A DNA stretch of 64,000 nt from Dioscorea cayenensis subsp. rotundata. Its lineage: Eukaryota > Streptophyta > Magnoliopsida > Dioscoreales > Dioscoreaceae. The position numbers and the translations under genes are program-made. Numbering within the stretch: position 1 is the stretch's first letter; each line of letters starts with the position of its first letter. The notes beneath the pieces are model-generated. The model was not told the origin of the DNA. It ran no database searches and was given only the letters and a program-made list of their open reading frames with translations. Of this stretch, positions 12,332 through 23,472 are shown one piece after another. The stretch spans positions 26,095,916 to 26,159,915 of the forward strand of contig NC_052489.1 of NCBI RefSeq assembly GCF_009730915.1. Direction: 5' to 3'.

Positions 12332-12898
12332 ATGGAGATCCCAACAGCAATGGAGAAACCCGCGCTGAAGATCAAGCCCTTGCCGTCGTTCCGCCTCCGC
12401 ACGTCCAGCCTCAACACCCTGCGCCTCCGCCGCATCTTCGACCTCTTCGATGGAAACGGGGATGGTGAGATCACGACGGCGGAGCTCTGCGCCGCGCTCG
12501 ATCGCCTCGGCCTCGGTGCTGATCCGACAGAGATCGGCACCCTAGTGAAAGCGCACGCCCCCGCCGGCCGTACCGGGCTGGATTTCCCGGCGTTTGAGTC
12601 GCTGCACCGAGCCCTAGGCGATGAGTTACTCGGTGTGGCGGAGGAGGGGGAGAAGGAGGCGGAAGCGGAGGAGGACATGGAAGAGGCGTTCAGAGTGTTT
12701 GATGAGGATGGGGATGGGTTCATCTCGGCAAGGGAGCTGCAGGCAGTGCTGGGGAAATTAGGGTTTGTGGAGGGGCGGAGCTTGCAGACGGTTCACGAGA
12801 TGATATGCTCCGTCGATCGGAACAGTGATGGCATGGTGGATTTCGGGGAGTTCAAGAGCATGATGCGTGGCATCGCCGTCGCCGTTCCCGGTGCCTAA
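12332..12898 (+). CDS. CML42: Calmodulin-like protein, CML42/43 type
   Basis: Intronless calcium-sensor gene of 188 aa, the usual length for CML42. It opens with a basic segment ([18 protein letters not shown]) typical of CML42/43. EF-hand 1 has the loop [12 protein letters not shown], the central region is degenerate ([14 protein letters not shown]), and EF-hands 3 and 4 have loops [12 protein letters not shown] and [12 protein letters not shown] with acidic residues at the calcium-coordinating positions. So three functional loops are expected. Such proteins change shape on binding calcium and relay signals; Arabidopsis CML42 acts in herbivory and trichome responses. The codons are strongly GC-rich compared with the flanking DNA. 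An in-frame ATG at 12350 is an alternative start; the upstream ATG at 12260 lies before the TATA box and adds a non-family N terminus. Confidence 0.9.
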   Translation: MEIPTAMEKPALKIKPLPSFRLRTSSLNTLRLRRIFDLFDGNGDGEITTAELCAALDRLGLGADPTEIGTLVKAHAPAGRTGLDFPAFESLHRALGDELLGVAEEGEKEAEAEEDMEEAFRVFDEDGDGFISARELQAVLGKLGFVEGRSLQTVHEMICSVDRNSDGMVDFGEFKSMMRGIAVAVPGA

Positions 12899-13486
12899 CC
12901 CTTCCCTTCTCTTCTCATCTCTTCTCTTTTGTTCTTCTTTTCTTGTTTTATAGTAGTTGCTGAATGGCAATTTAGACTGTTATGATTCAAATGTCAAAAT
13001 CGTTTTTTTAGAAGTTTAAAAGTAGAAATTATATAATGTAATTTTTAATGTAGTTTGACTTTCTAAATGCTGAATGGATGGGAATATGCTTGTGAATTAT
13101 TTGAGTTTATTGTTTATTAATTATTTGGGGGTTCTGGGAAAGTGATAATCTTAATTAGAAAAAGTTTTTTTTTTAAAAGAAATTGTTCTTTTGATTGGGA
13201 AATCGCCAATTGTTGGGAGGTTATCCTAGGTTTGTTTTTTTATTTATTTTATACAACATTAAAAAAAAAAAGAAAAAGCCCCTATGCTTGTATTTGAGCT
13301 AGGGTCCTGATATACAATAAAAAAGAAAAATTAACATTTAAAAAAAATAAGAAGAAAAAAAAAACTTGAAGTAACTTTTATTTTTTATTATAAAAAAAAA
13401 CTATTTGACTTAAAAAAAAAAGAAAAATAATAATAATATAGAGATTAAAAAGTTGACAAAATATGTGTAAGGATGAAGAAACATTT
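12899..13486. other. 3' flank of the CML gene; includes TSD of the nested transposon stack
   Basis: AT-rich DNA with pyrimidine-rich 3' UTR sequence after the stop and several poly-A runs near 13260-13430. The last five bases, CATTT at 13482-13486, are the left target-site duplication of the large LTR unit that follows. No gene is seen. Confidence 0.55.
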
Positions 13487-13904
13487 TGTTATAACCCAGC
13501 TGATTATGGGTCGGTTATTGTAGCACTTTTAAAAGCCCGGCCCTGTAGCAGCTCGAAAATATTTTTTCTTTCCTTTTTAAAAGCTTCAGCCATTCTCTTC
13601 TATTTCCCATTCATGCTTATTGGAAACCCTAGCCATTTACTTCTCCTCTCCTTGCTTTTGATTGTTAAAGGTAGGTAAGTAATTTTTGTTTACATTAATT
13701 TTCATTGTGTTTTTGTTCATAACCTTAGAATAAACTTAGGCCTTGTGTTCTTCTTGTTCCTCTCTTGTTTTCCTTAGATTAGTAGAAGTAGAGAGGATGA
13801 GAAGAAAAGATGGCAATGTGAGTGGGCTAACCAACCTTTAATTATCTCTTTTAAGTTTTTATGTGCTTCATTTGCTTGAATTGTTGTGAATTTGTAATGA
13901 TCAC

Positions 13905-14511
13905 TGATGCGGGCCGTATTGAGGAGATTGCATGCGCGTTCATGCAGTGGGGACTCGAGTGGTCGAAGGGGTATTTTAGTAATTTCTTAGGGGCGGTGGA
14001 GTCTTTTTGGGTTTCTTGAGGCTTAGTCGATGGGAAAGCAGACCCAGCGAACACAAGTCACGAGTTCTTGCACAAACTCGTGAGTCATGCATGATTTCGG
14101 CCAAATTCCATCGTTTAGGCCTCGAAAACCCACGATTTTGCTATTTTTTTAGTAATAATTGATTTCGCTATTAATTTGGCTAGAAATCTACGATTTGTAG
14201 ATCGTTTATGGGCGTTAGCATTTATTTTTGTTAACTCTTTTTATTTCTTCCGGTATTTGAAAAATTTACCATTTTTGGTATATTTTTGAATTATCTCCGT
14301 TTTAGGATTATTTTTCATATCTTTGATTTTTTTTACTATTTAATGTAAACCTATGGGCGAGAGTACGATCAGTTTTGTAATAGTTATTCTCTTGAGTAAT
14401 AAAATTTACTCTCTTTTTCAATTCCTGGCTATCTTTGATCAACAGGTTTTGAAGACTTGTCTTGAGGTATTCGATGCTGCGAATCAGCGATTCGAGTATA
14501 CTGCTACATCG
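13905..14511 (+). repeat. Left LTR of the gypsy element
   Basis: 607 bp. It aligns along its length with 20889-21478, sharing for example GCGCGTTCATGC, TTCGGCCAAATTCCATCG and GGCGAGAGTA. It begins TGATGCGGG. Its last base is G where the right LTR has A, so the expected CA end is mutated. The sequence after 14511 is not a primer-binding site but the reverse complement of protease-coding sequence. Confidence 0.85.
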
Positions 14512-15806
14512 ATTCTGAACAGACATACCTTACCAAGAATAGTACAGGGATGAGTGGAAGATATTAGTTCGCAACCGATCGTCTTCAGTAGCTCGAGGCG
14601 TCAGCAAGATCTGCGCGCTACTGAAAGCCGTCCCCAGCATCTTCCTCGACTATCTCTTCATCGAGGTCACCCTCATCATACTGATGGTGGAAGTACTTGG
14701 TTGTGTCTTCTTCCTCCTCGCCAACATAACTTCGTTTGCCCCACTTTTCCGAAAGCGATCGGCTTGGCGGTAACCTCTCTCCACAGCTCGAGCATTGTAT
14801 ATTGTTGTTGCTTTGCCTCCTTTGCGATGAGTGGCATCCAGCGGTCGAGCGGTGGGAGCCGCTCCAGTCACACCACTCGGGGCTAGTGCCGAGTCATGCG
14901 CTACTGCTGGGAGCCCCACCCGAGCTCATAGAGGATGATCGTCGTTCTTTGTCGCTCGATAATTAGTGCTTGCGATGGGAGCTGCAGAGATCGAGATTGG
15001 ATCGAGACAGGGTTGATTTGTCTCCTCGGATCCGAGTCATGCAAGCCACCAATATACCTTGCTACTAAGCGATGCATTAATTCTTGAACTTCGTTCCGAG
15101 CCGACAAGCTGGTAGAACTTAGTGGTGTACTCCTCCAGCGATGTGCGTTCCTTGGCGAAGATTGTCTGATCGGTGAAGATTATGCGCTGATAATTGTGGG
15201 GTAAGAAGCTGGAACGCATGTGTTTCTTCATCTTCTCCCAAAAATTGATCTTGCCTTTTTCCCCGACCCTCTGCGGTTGAGTTTTCGATTGTTGCCACCA
15301 TGCGGTTGCCGCACGTAATCGATGTTGCCACTAGCGCCCGCTCTTTTTATCCTCCGGGACTCCTTTGAACTCCAAGACTTCCTCGATCGTGGTAAGCCCG
15401 ATCAAGGAACTCCTCCAGCATGTAGTCCGCCCATGGGAATTCGGAATATCTACCCGTATGCCCGATTCCCAACGCCTATCTTTATCGCGGTGGTGACGTG
15501 TGTCAACCCCACGATCTCGTCCTCCTCGACGCCCTGCGATGTCAGCAAAGTAACCATTGTCTTCCTCCATGTTGTCATCACTCCCACTCTCGGAGACACG
15601 CCCTACGATTGCCGCCACCCGTCGATTGGGCGATCCGTTCGATCGATTCCTCCATCGTCCGCTCCATCAGAGACATCGAGACCACGGCCCGACACTGCTG
15701 CTCAAATCTAGTATCGTCATCACGATCTTAGATCTCCTCCACCCTTTGTGTAGGTCGTCCCGTACTACGTCCTCGCGGTGCCATGATCGCTTCGGCTCTG
15801 GTACGA
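14512..15806 (-). pseudogene. gag: Inverted gag with start of protease, and its PBS, in the gypsy element
   Basis: Read on the minus strand, the primer-binding site is followed by a gag ATG at 15784-15782 (MAPRGRSTGRPTQ). Next comes capsid-type sequence (RRWESGIRVDIP, LEFKGVPEDK, KKHMRSSFLPHNYQRI, EEYTTKFYQLV), then a decayed zinc knuckle around ERGYRQADRFRKSG where Cys positions are mutated, and finally the start of the protease region ending at 14512. Several frameshifts and stops are present. Gag packages the element's RNA. The block lies opposite to the LTRs and pol, and its inner end joins the left LTR at 14511/14512 without filler. Confidence 0.75.
15795..15806 (-). other. Primer-binding site (tRNA-iMet type), inverted
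   Basis: The minus strand reads TCGTACCAGAGC, a 10/12 match to the initiator-Met primer site TGGTATCAGAGC, and lies just upstream of the gag ATG as in an intact gypsy element. The adjoining plus-strand sequence (15807 onward) is pol, not LTR, so the LTR that should flank the site is absent here. Confidence 0.65.
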
Positions 15807-17544
15807 ATGGAAGACCGCCTAGGGAGAATGACGCGACCTGGTGACGAATGGAAGATCGCCTTCAAGATACGTGAGGGACTATACGAATGGATGGTGATGC
15901 CATTTGGTTTGTCCAACGTCCCCAGCACGTTTATGAGGGTCGTGAATCAACTCTGCGACCGCCGTTTGGCAAGTCGGTGGTCGTATACTTTGAGCGACAT
16001 CCTCATCTATAGTCTCGACCAAGAAGCGCACTTTTTGCATGTTCGGGATGTCACGGACGTTTCTTCGATCCCAGCAGTTCTATCGACAGAGAAAGAAGTG
16101 TATTTTCTTCACACCCAAGGTATTATTTCTTGGTTATGTTGTTTCGAGAGTCGGAATACGGTGGATGAGTCCAAGATCACGGCGATACTGACGATGGCCG
16201 ACTCCCACAAGTATCAGCTGAGGTGAGGAGTTTCCATGGTCTCGCTTCGTTCTGAGACGGTTCGTCTCACATTTCGGCGATATTATGGCGCCTCTTACTG
16301 AGTGTGTGAAGGGAAGCAAGTTCTTATGGACACCCTAAAAGCGGATCCGGCGTTCCACCTCGTGAGCGGCGCTTAACCACTGCGTGCCGGTCCATCGGCT
16401 GCCGAACTCGACCATGCATTTGAGTTGCATACTGACGCATCGAATGTCGGCATTGGGGTGTGTTAAGCCAACAAGGGTGGCCCGTCGCTTATTTTAGCGA
16501 GAAATTATCAGGAGCCCGCCTGAACTACATCACATACGACATCGAATTTTATGAAGTGGTCCAGGCTATCAAGCGATAGAGACACTATTTGATTCATCGG
16601 GAGTTTATCTTGTACACTGATCATGCCGCTCTCCGACATATCCACCAATAAGATAAGTTGTCCAAATGCGCCATGGCCGGTGGATGAACTTTCTCGATGA
16701 GTTCGCCTTTATTGTCAAGCGTAAAAGGCTGGCGTCTCTAGCAGGTGTGGCGACGGCGCTCGATGGGCGGAGCGACCTTTTTGGTCATGATGAAAGTCAG
16801 AGTGCGGTTTTGACTTTTAGTGATTTATTTGCTATTGACCCATATTTTTGGAGATTTTCTTGGATGTCCAAGCCGAAAGCGAGCAGTTTCGTGTTGCGTG
16901 ATGGGTACTTATTAGGGAAATCGGCTCACGTATTCAGTTGAAGCCTACGGATCGCGGATCGTTAGGGAGTTGCGTGGCGAAGGGCATGGGGACGGGACCG
17001 AACACTCCAGCTTGGTTCGATCTTCCTACTACGGCGGGCGTGCGCGAGGAGGTGGAAAAAAATTTTGTCCAACGGTGCCGGATTTGCGGATCTCAAAGGG
17101 GAGCCACCGACGCGAGCCTTTATGTGCCAGCTGCCGAGTACCACTACGGCAGTGGGACGGGACATCGAGATTGACTTTGTACTTGGACTACCCGTACCCA
17201 GTGTAGGCGATGATTCGATTTATGTTGTGGTAGAGCCGCTTTTCCAGATGACACACTCGTCCCTGCAGAAAAACTATTGATCTTTGTCGATGTCGCTCGA
17301 CTCTTCTTTCGGGATGTCTACGCCTCCATGGTCTTCCGTCCTCCATTGTCTACGATAGGGATACACGGTTTCTTAGTCAGCCTACGGCGAGCTCTGTGGA
17401 AGATGTTGAATACGCAACTTAACATGAGCAGTGCATATCATCCTCAGTCGGATGGGCAGACTGAAGTCGTCAACCGTTCCCTGGGTAACTTGCTGCGTTG
17501 CCTTGTGGGGGACCATCCGAAAGGGTGGGACATGAAGTTGAATC

Positions 17545-20374
17545 TGTAATACCCTGAACCTTTGGATAATTACTGGAAAAATATATTCAGAGTATTACTA
17601 TAGTTGCAGTAAGATTTTTCTATAGAGTAATCTTGTTGAGAAACCCCAAGTGGAAAGAATAAGGACCTAAGTGTAAAAGTTTTTAAAAGATTTTGGGTTA
17701 AAGAGTAATAGAAAAAGGATTGATATAAAATATTTCTGAAAATAAAGGACTGAAAGGTAAGATGGAGGGATCTTTTTGAAATGTTGTGTTATAATCCAGG
17801 GACCATTGGATAATTTGAAAGGACCTTTTAAGAATACTATTTCATAATTCAAGGACCATTTGGGAGTTTTTCAGGGACTGTTTTGTAAGAAATTATGTTT
17901 TCAGGGACTAAAAGTGAATTTCGGCTGAAGAGTTAATTGAGAGAAAAATCTAGAATTTGTTCATCTTCTTCTCTTCATCCTTCCTATGCTACAGTAACCC
18001 GTGAGAGAAAAATAAAATAAAAATGAAATTGAAAAGGAAAATGGGAGGCTTGAAGGAGTTTGGAGCTTGGAGAATGCCGGAGAAAGTTCACCGGAGTGTT
18101 TGTTTGCTTGGTAAGGATTTCTTGGTGTTGTATTTTCATGTATGTATGCATGTATGTATTTTTGGGTGATTTTGGAGGAAATAATGAATTTGTTTTGAGG
18201 AAATCGTGAGTGGAGTTGATAGAGGGTGTTGTTGTTAAATTATTTTTGTGTTGAAAAACCTTGTATTTGTGATGGAAATTGCTTGAAATGGAGATGAGTT
18301 TCTAGGAATTCTTGTAGCGATCAACTGTAGCAGAGATTAGGGTTTGGTTTGATTAATTAAATTGATGATTATGATGATTAGGAGGTTAATGATAATGGTT
18401 AGATTGAAATGGGTTGAGTTAAGCCAGAGTTGATTTGGTTGGATCAAAGCCGAGTTGGAATTGAATTGGTTGAATTAGAATTGATTTGGTTGAGATGGGC
18501 GAGTCAGAATCAAGTTGAGATGGTTTGGGTTTGGTTCAGTTGATTTGGGTTAAGGGTTTTTGGACTGAACCAGAGTTGGTTCAATGGATTTTTGAATAAG
18601 AATTGAGTTGGTTCAAGCTGGTTCGAGTTTGATTGAGTTTTGAGTTCGGTGCAATTAAGACTTGGTTCGGTCTGATTGAGATTGGTTCGATGGAATTGAG
18701 ATTGGTTCAGATTGGTTTAAGCGTGTTTAGTCTAAATTGAGTTGGTTTAAGTGCGATTGAAAGCCGGGTTGGATTATGCAAGGTCGGGATTTTTAACCGA
18801 TTGGGTGAGTGGGCCCCGATAGAGGTTGATTATTATTTTGTATTTTTCTTTTGAGTTTAAATATGTTATTTATTTTTATTATATTATTACTATTAGGTGT
18901 TGTTAGGTCTTGGGAGGGAGTTCAGGGTCTAGCGAGGAACGAGGACACCGAGATGAGTTAGTAATGGCTATTATTTTAAATAAATAAATTATTATTATTA
19001 TTTTGAAATAATTGTTTAATGGCTAGATATTTTTGAAATAAATGTTTAAGTATTTCATTTTATCATGTTTAATTAGCGTATAAGGTCGAAATATACTTAT
19101 ATTTATTTTCCTACGATGTGCCATGATAACCGTATTGATACATCAGTTTTGTATAATTATATGTATTTGTGAATAGTGGAAATACATATATACGTGATTT
19201 AATTATTCAATTCATGTATTTATTTTTGGATGGGTACATATCTTTGTTTTTGATTTGGAATGATTTGTGAAATCATGCTGCGTATTAAAATGTTTTCTAG
19301 AACAATATTTGTGGGCTGGTTTTCATTCTCGGTATAGGAATGGTATTATGGATCTTCTTGGTATTATGCGTTGTTATACTTTTTGGCGTTGGCTTTGTGG
19401 AAAAATAATGTTTATTTCCGTGATGTGAATACTTGTCCTAGAAAAGGATCGCTTTGTTATGATTTATCACGGATGGTATTATTCTTGTATTTACTTGATG
19501 GTTTTGATGGTGACGAGCTGAGGCCGACTCTCTGCGATGAGTGGGTCCCCACGGGCCGACCTTTAGAGGTGGCGTGGTGGACTCGAGTATTGATTTCTAC
19601 GAGTCGGTTCGGTGGGAGCGGAGGCCACGCTGGATATTCATCGGGTGGCCAGGGGGTCAGGCCGATGTGAGCCAGATGGGTCAGCGATGAGGGACATGAG
19701 TTCCTTGACGGCTCACGAACCTAGCATGACCCAGCGAAGGTTTAGAGAGTTTTCTGAACCATGTTATCTTTGGGTGAGTGTTGGGTATTGCTTTATTTTG
19801 AATTTGAAATTTATGTTATTTTTGAATTGTGATGAGGCGTCTCTCACAAAATTTGTGTTCTGAGAAAAATCAAATTGATGTTGATTTATGTTGAATTTAT
19901 GTTTCAAAAGTTCTCTAAAGATTGTATTTTTGCTAAAAATTACGGTATTTTGGAAAAAGTTGGAAAAATTATTTGAGAAGTTGGTATTTATATACTATAT
20001 ATATCTGTATTTAAGTATTTGAAATTATTAAAGCCACTCTAAGCCAAGCCCGAATGTCTCTGTAGGCTGCGGGAGGCGAGGACCCTAGATTGCATCGATC
20101 GACTATAGAGCTAGTCGAGGTTGAGTCCGGGGATTGCGATGGGTCCCATATCTTTCTTTCTATTTATTGGTGTCATGATCTTGTAGCGGTTGTACCCGCA
20201 AATTAGAGTTATTGTATTCATGATATTTATGTATTTGAACCTGTAGTTGGTGTGAAGTTGTAAAAATGTGATTTAGTAAAGTTTGATTTGGTTTTTGAGG
20301 CGTCGGTTTCGGTTAAAAGGGATTTTTAGCGATGGGTGCCACATTTACCTCGGTGGAAGGGGTGGGTGTGGCGA
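17545..20374 (+). mobile_element. Solo LTR nested in gypsy integrase
   Basis: 2830 bp without coding sequence, starting TGTAATACCCTGAACC and flanked by a perfect 5-bp duplication GAATC (17540-17544 and 20375-20379). Host integrase reading resumes immediately after the second GAATC, which confirms both borders. The right end reads TGGCGA rather than the expected CA, so it has mutated. The start resembles long LTRs of Ty3/gypsy chromoviruses. It contains a degenerate GGTT-rich repeat region near 18400-18790. Confidence 0.8.
18400..18790 (+). repeat. Degenerate GATTTGGTTGAG-type short repeat
   Basis: Within the nested solo LTR, about 390 bases carry many variants of GAGTTGGTTCAA, GATTTGGTTGAG and GATTGGTTCGA at irregular spacing of about 10-25 bases. 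The top strand is G/T-rich. It looks like a diverged internal tandem repeat of the LTR. Confidence 0.5.
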
Positions 20375-20880
20375 GAATCGAGTGAGTTCGCTCACAACCA
20401 TGCTACCAGCAGAGTCTGAGGGTTCGACCCATTTCGGGTGGTGTATTCAGGGCGTTTCCACGTGGACCACTTGACCTCGCTTCCCTTCCCGACAAAGACT
20501 AAAGTCCATGGAAAGGTCTCGATTTTTGTCGCGGGGGTTAAAAAGACATTCACAAGACCAGTCTTTAACAATTTAACCTCCTCGAATACGCACGTTATAA
20601 GAGGCATCTTGACCAACACGACCCGCCATAGTGAGTTCGAGGTGGGTGACTTTGTGTGGGTCGTGTTATCTAAAGAACGCTTTTACGTTGGGGAGTATAA
20701 TAAGCTCAAGGCAAAAAAATTGGGCCCTGTCGAGATTATTGAGAAGATTAATTCAATGCCTCACAGACTCAACTCCCCGACCATATCCGAACGACGGATG
20801 TCTTCAATATCAAACATTTGTTACCCTACTATGGAGACTCTTCAGATGATAAAAATTCGGGGTCGAATTCTATCCCGCCT

Positions 20881-20888
20881 GGGGAGAA
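20881..20888 (+). other. Polypurine tract of the gypsy element
   Basis: GGGGAGAA lies directly before the TG that starts the right LTR at 20889. This is the expected place and composition for the plus-strand primer of reverse transcription. Confidence 0.7.
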
Positions 20889-21478
20889 TGATGCGGGTCA
20901 TAGGAGATGACATGCGCGTTCATGCGGAAGTGGGACTCGAAGTGACTGAAGGGTATTTTAGTAATTTGCCGGGCGGTGGAGTTTTTGGGTTTCTTGGGCC
21001 TAGTCTGATGGGAAACGGGCCAACAAACACAAGTCACGAGTTTGCTACGCAAACTCGTGACCCATGCATGATTTCGGCCAAATTCCATCGCTTAAGCCTC
21101 GAAAACCCTGATTTTGCTATTTTTAGTAATAATTGATTTCGCTATTAATTTGGCTAGAAATATCTGATTTGTAAGCCGTTTATGGCGTTAGCATTTATTT
21201 TGTTAACTCTTTTATTTCTTGCCGGTATTTGAAAATTTACCATTTTTGGTATATTTTCGAATTATCTCCGTTTTAGGATTATTTTCATATCTTTGATTTT
21301 TTTACTATTTAATGTAAACCTATGGGCGAGAGTAAGATCAGTTTTGTAATAGTTATTCTCTTGAGTAATAAAATTTACTCTCTTTTTTCAATTCCTGGCT
21401 ATTTTTGATCAACAGGTTTTGAAGACTTGTACTGGGTATTCGTGCGCGAATCAACAGTTCGAGTATACCGCTGCATCA
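20889..21478 (+). repeat. Right LTR of the gypsy element
   Basis: 590 bp, starting TGATGCGGG and ending TGCATCA, followed by ATCAT. It is similar to the left LTR over its whole length but with many substitutions and small indels, indicating an old insertion. Confidence 0.85.
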
Positions 21479-23472
21479 ATCATGCTCCAAGCTTGGGTTT
21501 TGTCTTGTCGGAATCCATATCTTATTTAATTGGGAGGATTGAATGTTATTGTTGATTTATTTTGACATCAAGAGTTTTGTTTCTTATTTCTACCTCATTG
21601 TTGATTTATTGGCCTTAAACTCACTTTGTTGATATAATGCACTCTCTACTTGTTGCCAACTTTATATTTTTGCTAAGTTTAAAGCTTTTGGGAGTTAGAT
21701 TGGTTGTTATCTATGCCAAGATTAGTTTATGGATCTCTTGTATTAATGGGGTAATTGTTTTCCATTTTGGGCTAAGCAAAATACTTGATTAAAGACTTTT
21801 GTAAATTGGATGTATTCTTGTATATTGTTGAAGTGATGTGTGGAAAGTTAGTCATTGCATGAGAGATGTTTGATGAAATGCTCTTGAGTATTTAATGTGA
21901 TCATTGATCGACTAAGTGTGCCAAATGTTGATAAAAGAAGATGTTAGTGAAGTAGAAGGGTGGCTAGAGGAAGTGTATTTATGTATGATGGTAGAAATTA
22001 AAGAAGGTGTTAGAGATGTGTGAGTTGGAGAGGGTTAAGTCATTGAAAAGGTTAGTGATGATGAGGTCATAATACTAAGGGATTTGGGCCTAAATTTTGG
22101 GTATTTGAACTTGTATACTTGGCTTATGTTGGCAAACTTGTGTTGTATGGAAGTTGTAGGACTTATGTTTATTGGGACGCATATGTGAAGGAAATAAAGA
22201 AATTTATTGGTGACTTCGTGAATGGAATTACAATGGCGGAAGATGGAAATGTGTACGCTTGCATTGGAAGAAGTATGATTTAGAATAATTGGGGATTTAT
22301 TAAGAGAAATAATGCTAAAGAGTCCATGTCTAAATTTAGTAGTTGAGTAAAGAAAGTTAGTCAAATTGCAATTATTTTCAGTAAAAGGAGTTTCATAGAA
22401 TTTTGCAAATATAACTGAGTTATATACTCCATGATAGCTTTTGAGATCATTTGGAGGAGTAAATAGTGAAATCAGGGATTAATTGGGGCATATGCAGGCA
22501 GCCATATAGGCCACATGAATCCCGAAAGTACTGTAGCATTACTGTAGTGATGACTCTTTTTCTTAAATTTTGTTCCGGAGTTAAATCTTAGTTTGGTATG
22601 AATTTTGTAATGTTAAGGTGATTTAATATGGAGGTCTATTATGCGAATCGATCGATTTAAACCTTGGAAATGTTAATTATTGAATTTTATGTGAGTTGAT
22701 GCATTATCTATATGGGAATGTGATATTATTTTGGTCTCAAGAAATTTATTTGATTTTGATATAAGGAGTGTTAGATTTTGTTGAGACAATTCTTATGGTG
22801 AATTTATATAATTGGGTTTGAAGGATTTTAATTACAAGAGATGTGGTGATTTGTGAGTCAGGGTGTGTGTAATTGAGAGATCTCCTTGATGAAGTGGATT
22901 TGGTAGTGTAATACAGATGGAACATCTTGTTGGGGGTTAATAGAATTAGATGATGAGAATGGAAGTTTATTAGAGAATGTTAAGTTATAGTATGCTTACA
23001 AACCTTTGGTTTAATCTTTGCAAGTTTGTGAGAATAATGATATGCTATTCATTACAATTGAAGTCTGATAGAGGGACTTGGCGATTTAACTTGAGCGGGC
23101 TTATGTTGTTGATTAAGGGTGGAGCTACTCCCATTTACCACTTAGTTTTATTCAATGTATTTTATCATGTCCCTGGAACCTACTTTCATATTATCACTGA
23201 TCTTATACTCAGTATTTATTTTATTCCTTGCCTACATTATTGTTCATTGTTAGTGATTTGTTATCTTAAAATTGTCCCGTTTTCCTCGCTAATTTGGGAT
23301 TCTGTAATTCTGTAGTCCGTTCGTGTGTGTAACTGGGTTTTATTTGTGAGTACTCTGTATATCGATTATGATATTTTGTTTGAACGATTTATTGTATCAT
23401 TTTGCTTACTTTTATATAATTTATTCAGTTTATCTAGTCATTTGTTTCCGAAGCGAAGTATTGGAATTTATC

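Larger units (their letters stand above)
15825..20880 (+). pseudogene. pol: Partial gypsy pol: RT, RNase H, integrase (interrupted)
   Basis: Decayed pol on the plus strand. RT starts in its middle (RPGDEWKIAFK, YEWMVMPFGLSNVPSTFM, then a mutated catalytic box near LSDILIYS). RNase H follows at about 16420-16660 (HTDASNVGIG, YTDHAALRHI). Integrase zinc-finger and core remnants lie at 17070-17544 (CRICGSQRGATDAS, SSAYHPQSDGQTEVVNRS). A solo LTR interrupts at 17545-20374, and the integrase C terminus resumes at 20375 (EFAHNHATSRV, then FEVGDFVWVVLSKERF, GEYNKLKAKKLGPVEII). Frameshifts and stops occur throughout. Its job would be copying element RNA and inserting the cDNA; this copy cannot. Confidence 0.8.
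13905..21478 (+). mobile_element. Ty3/gypsy LTR retrotransposon, rearranged and defective
   Basis: It is bounded by two related LTRs (13905-14511 and 20889-21478) starting TGATGCGGG. Flanking five bases are ATCAC (13900-13904) and ATCAT (21479-21483), a 4/5 target-site match. Between the LTRs are, in order, an inverted block with protease start, gag and primer-binding site (minus strand), then partial reverse transcriptase, RNase H and integrase on the plus strand, a polypurine tract and the right LTR. A 2.8 kb solo LTR is inserted in integrase. Most of the protease and the N-terminal part of reverse transcriptase are missing. Many frameshifts and stops make it non-functional. Confidence 0.85.

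Noticed and set aside
14554..14966. Plus-strand open frames inside the gypsy element
   Set aside because: They are shadows of inverted gag, whose recognisable motifs are on the minus strand.
22035..22364. Minus-strand 109-codon open frame in the outer LTR unit
   Set aside because: Low-complexity composition with no motif, inside LTR-like non-coding DNA.
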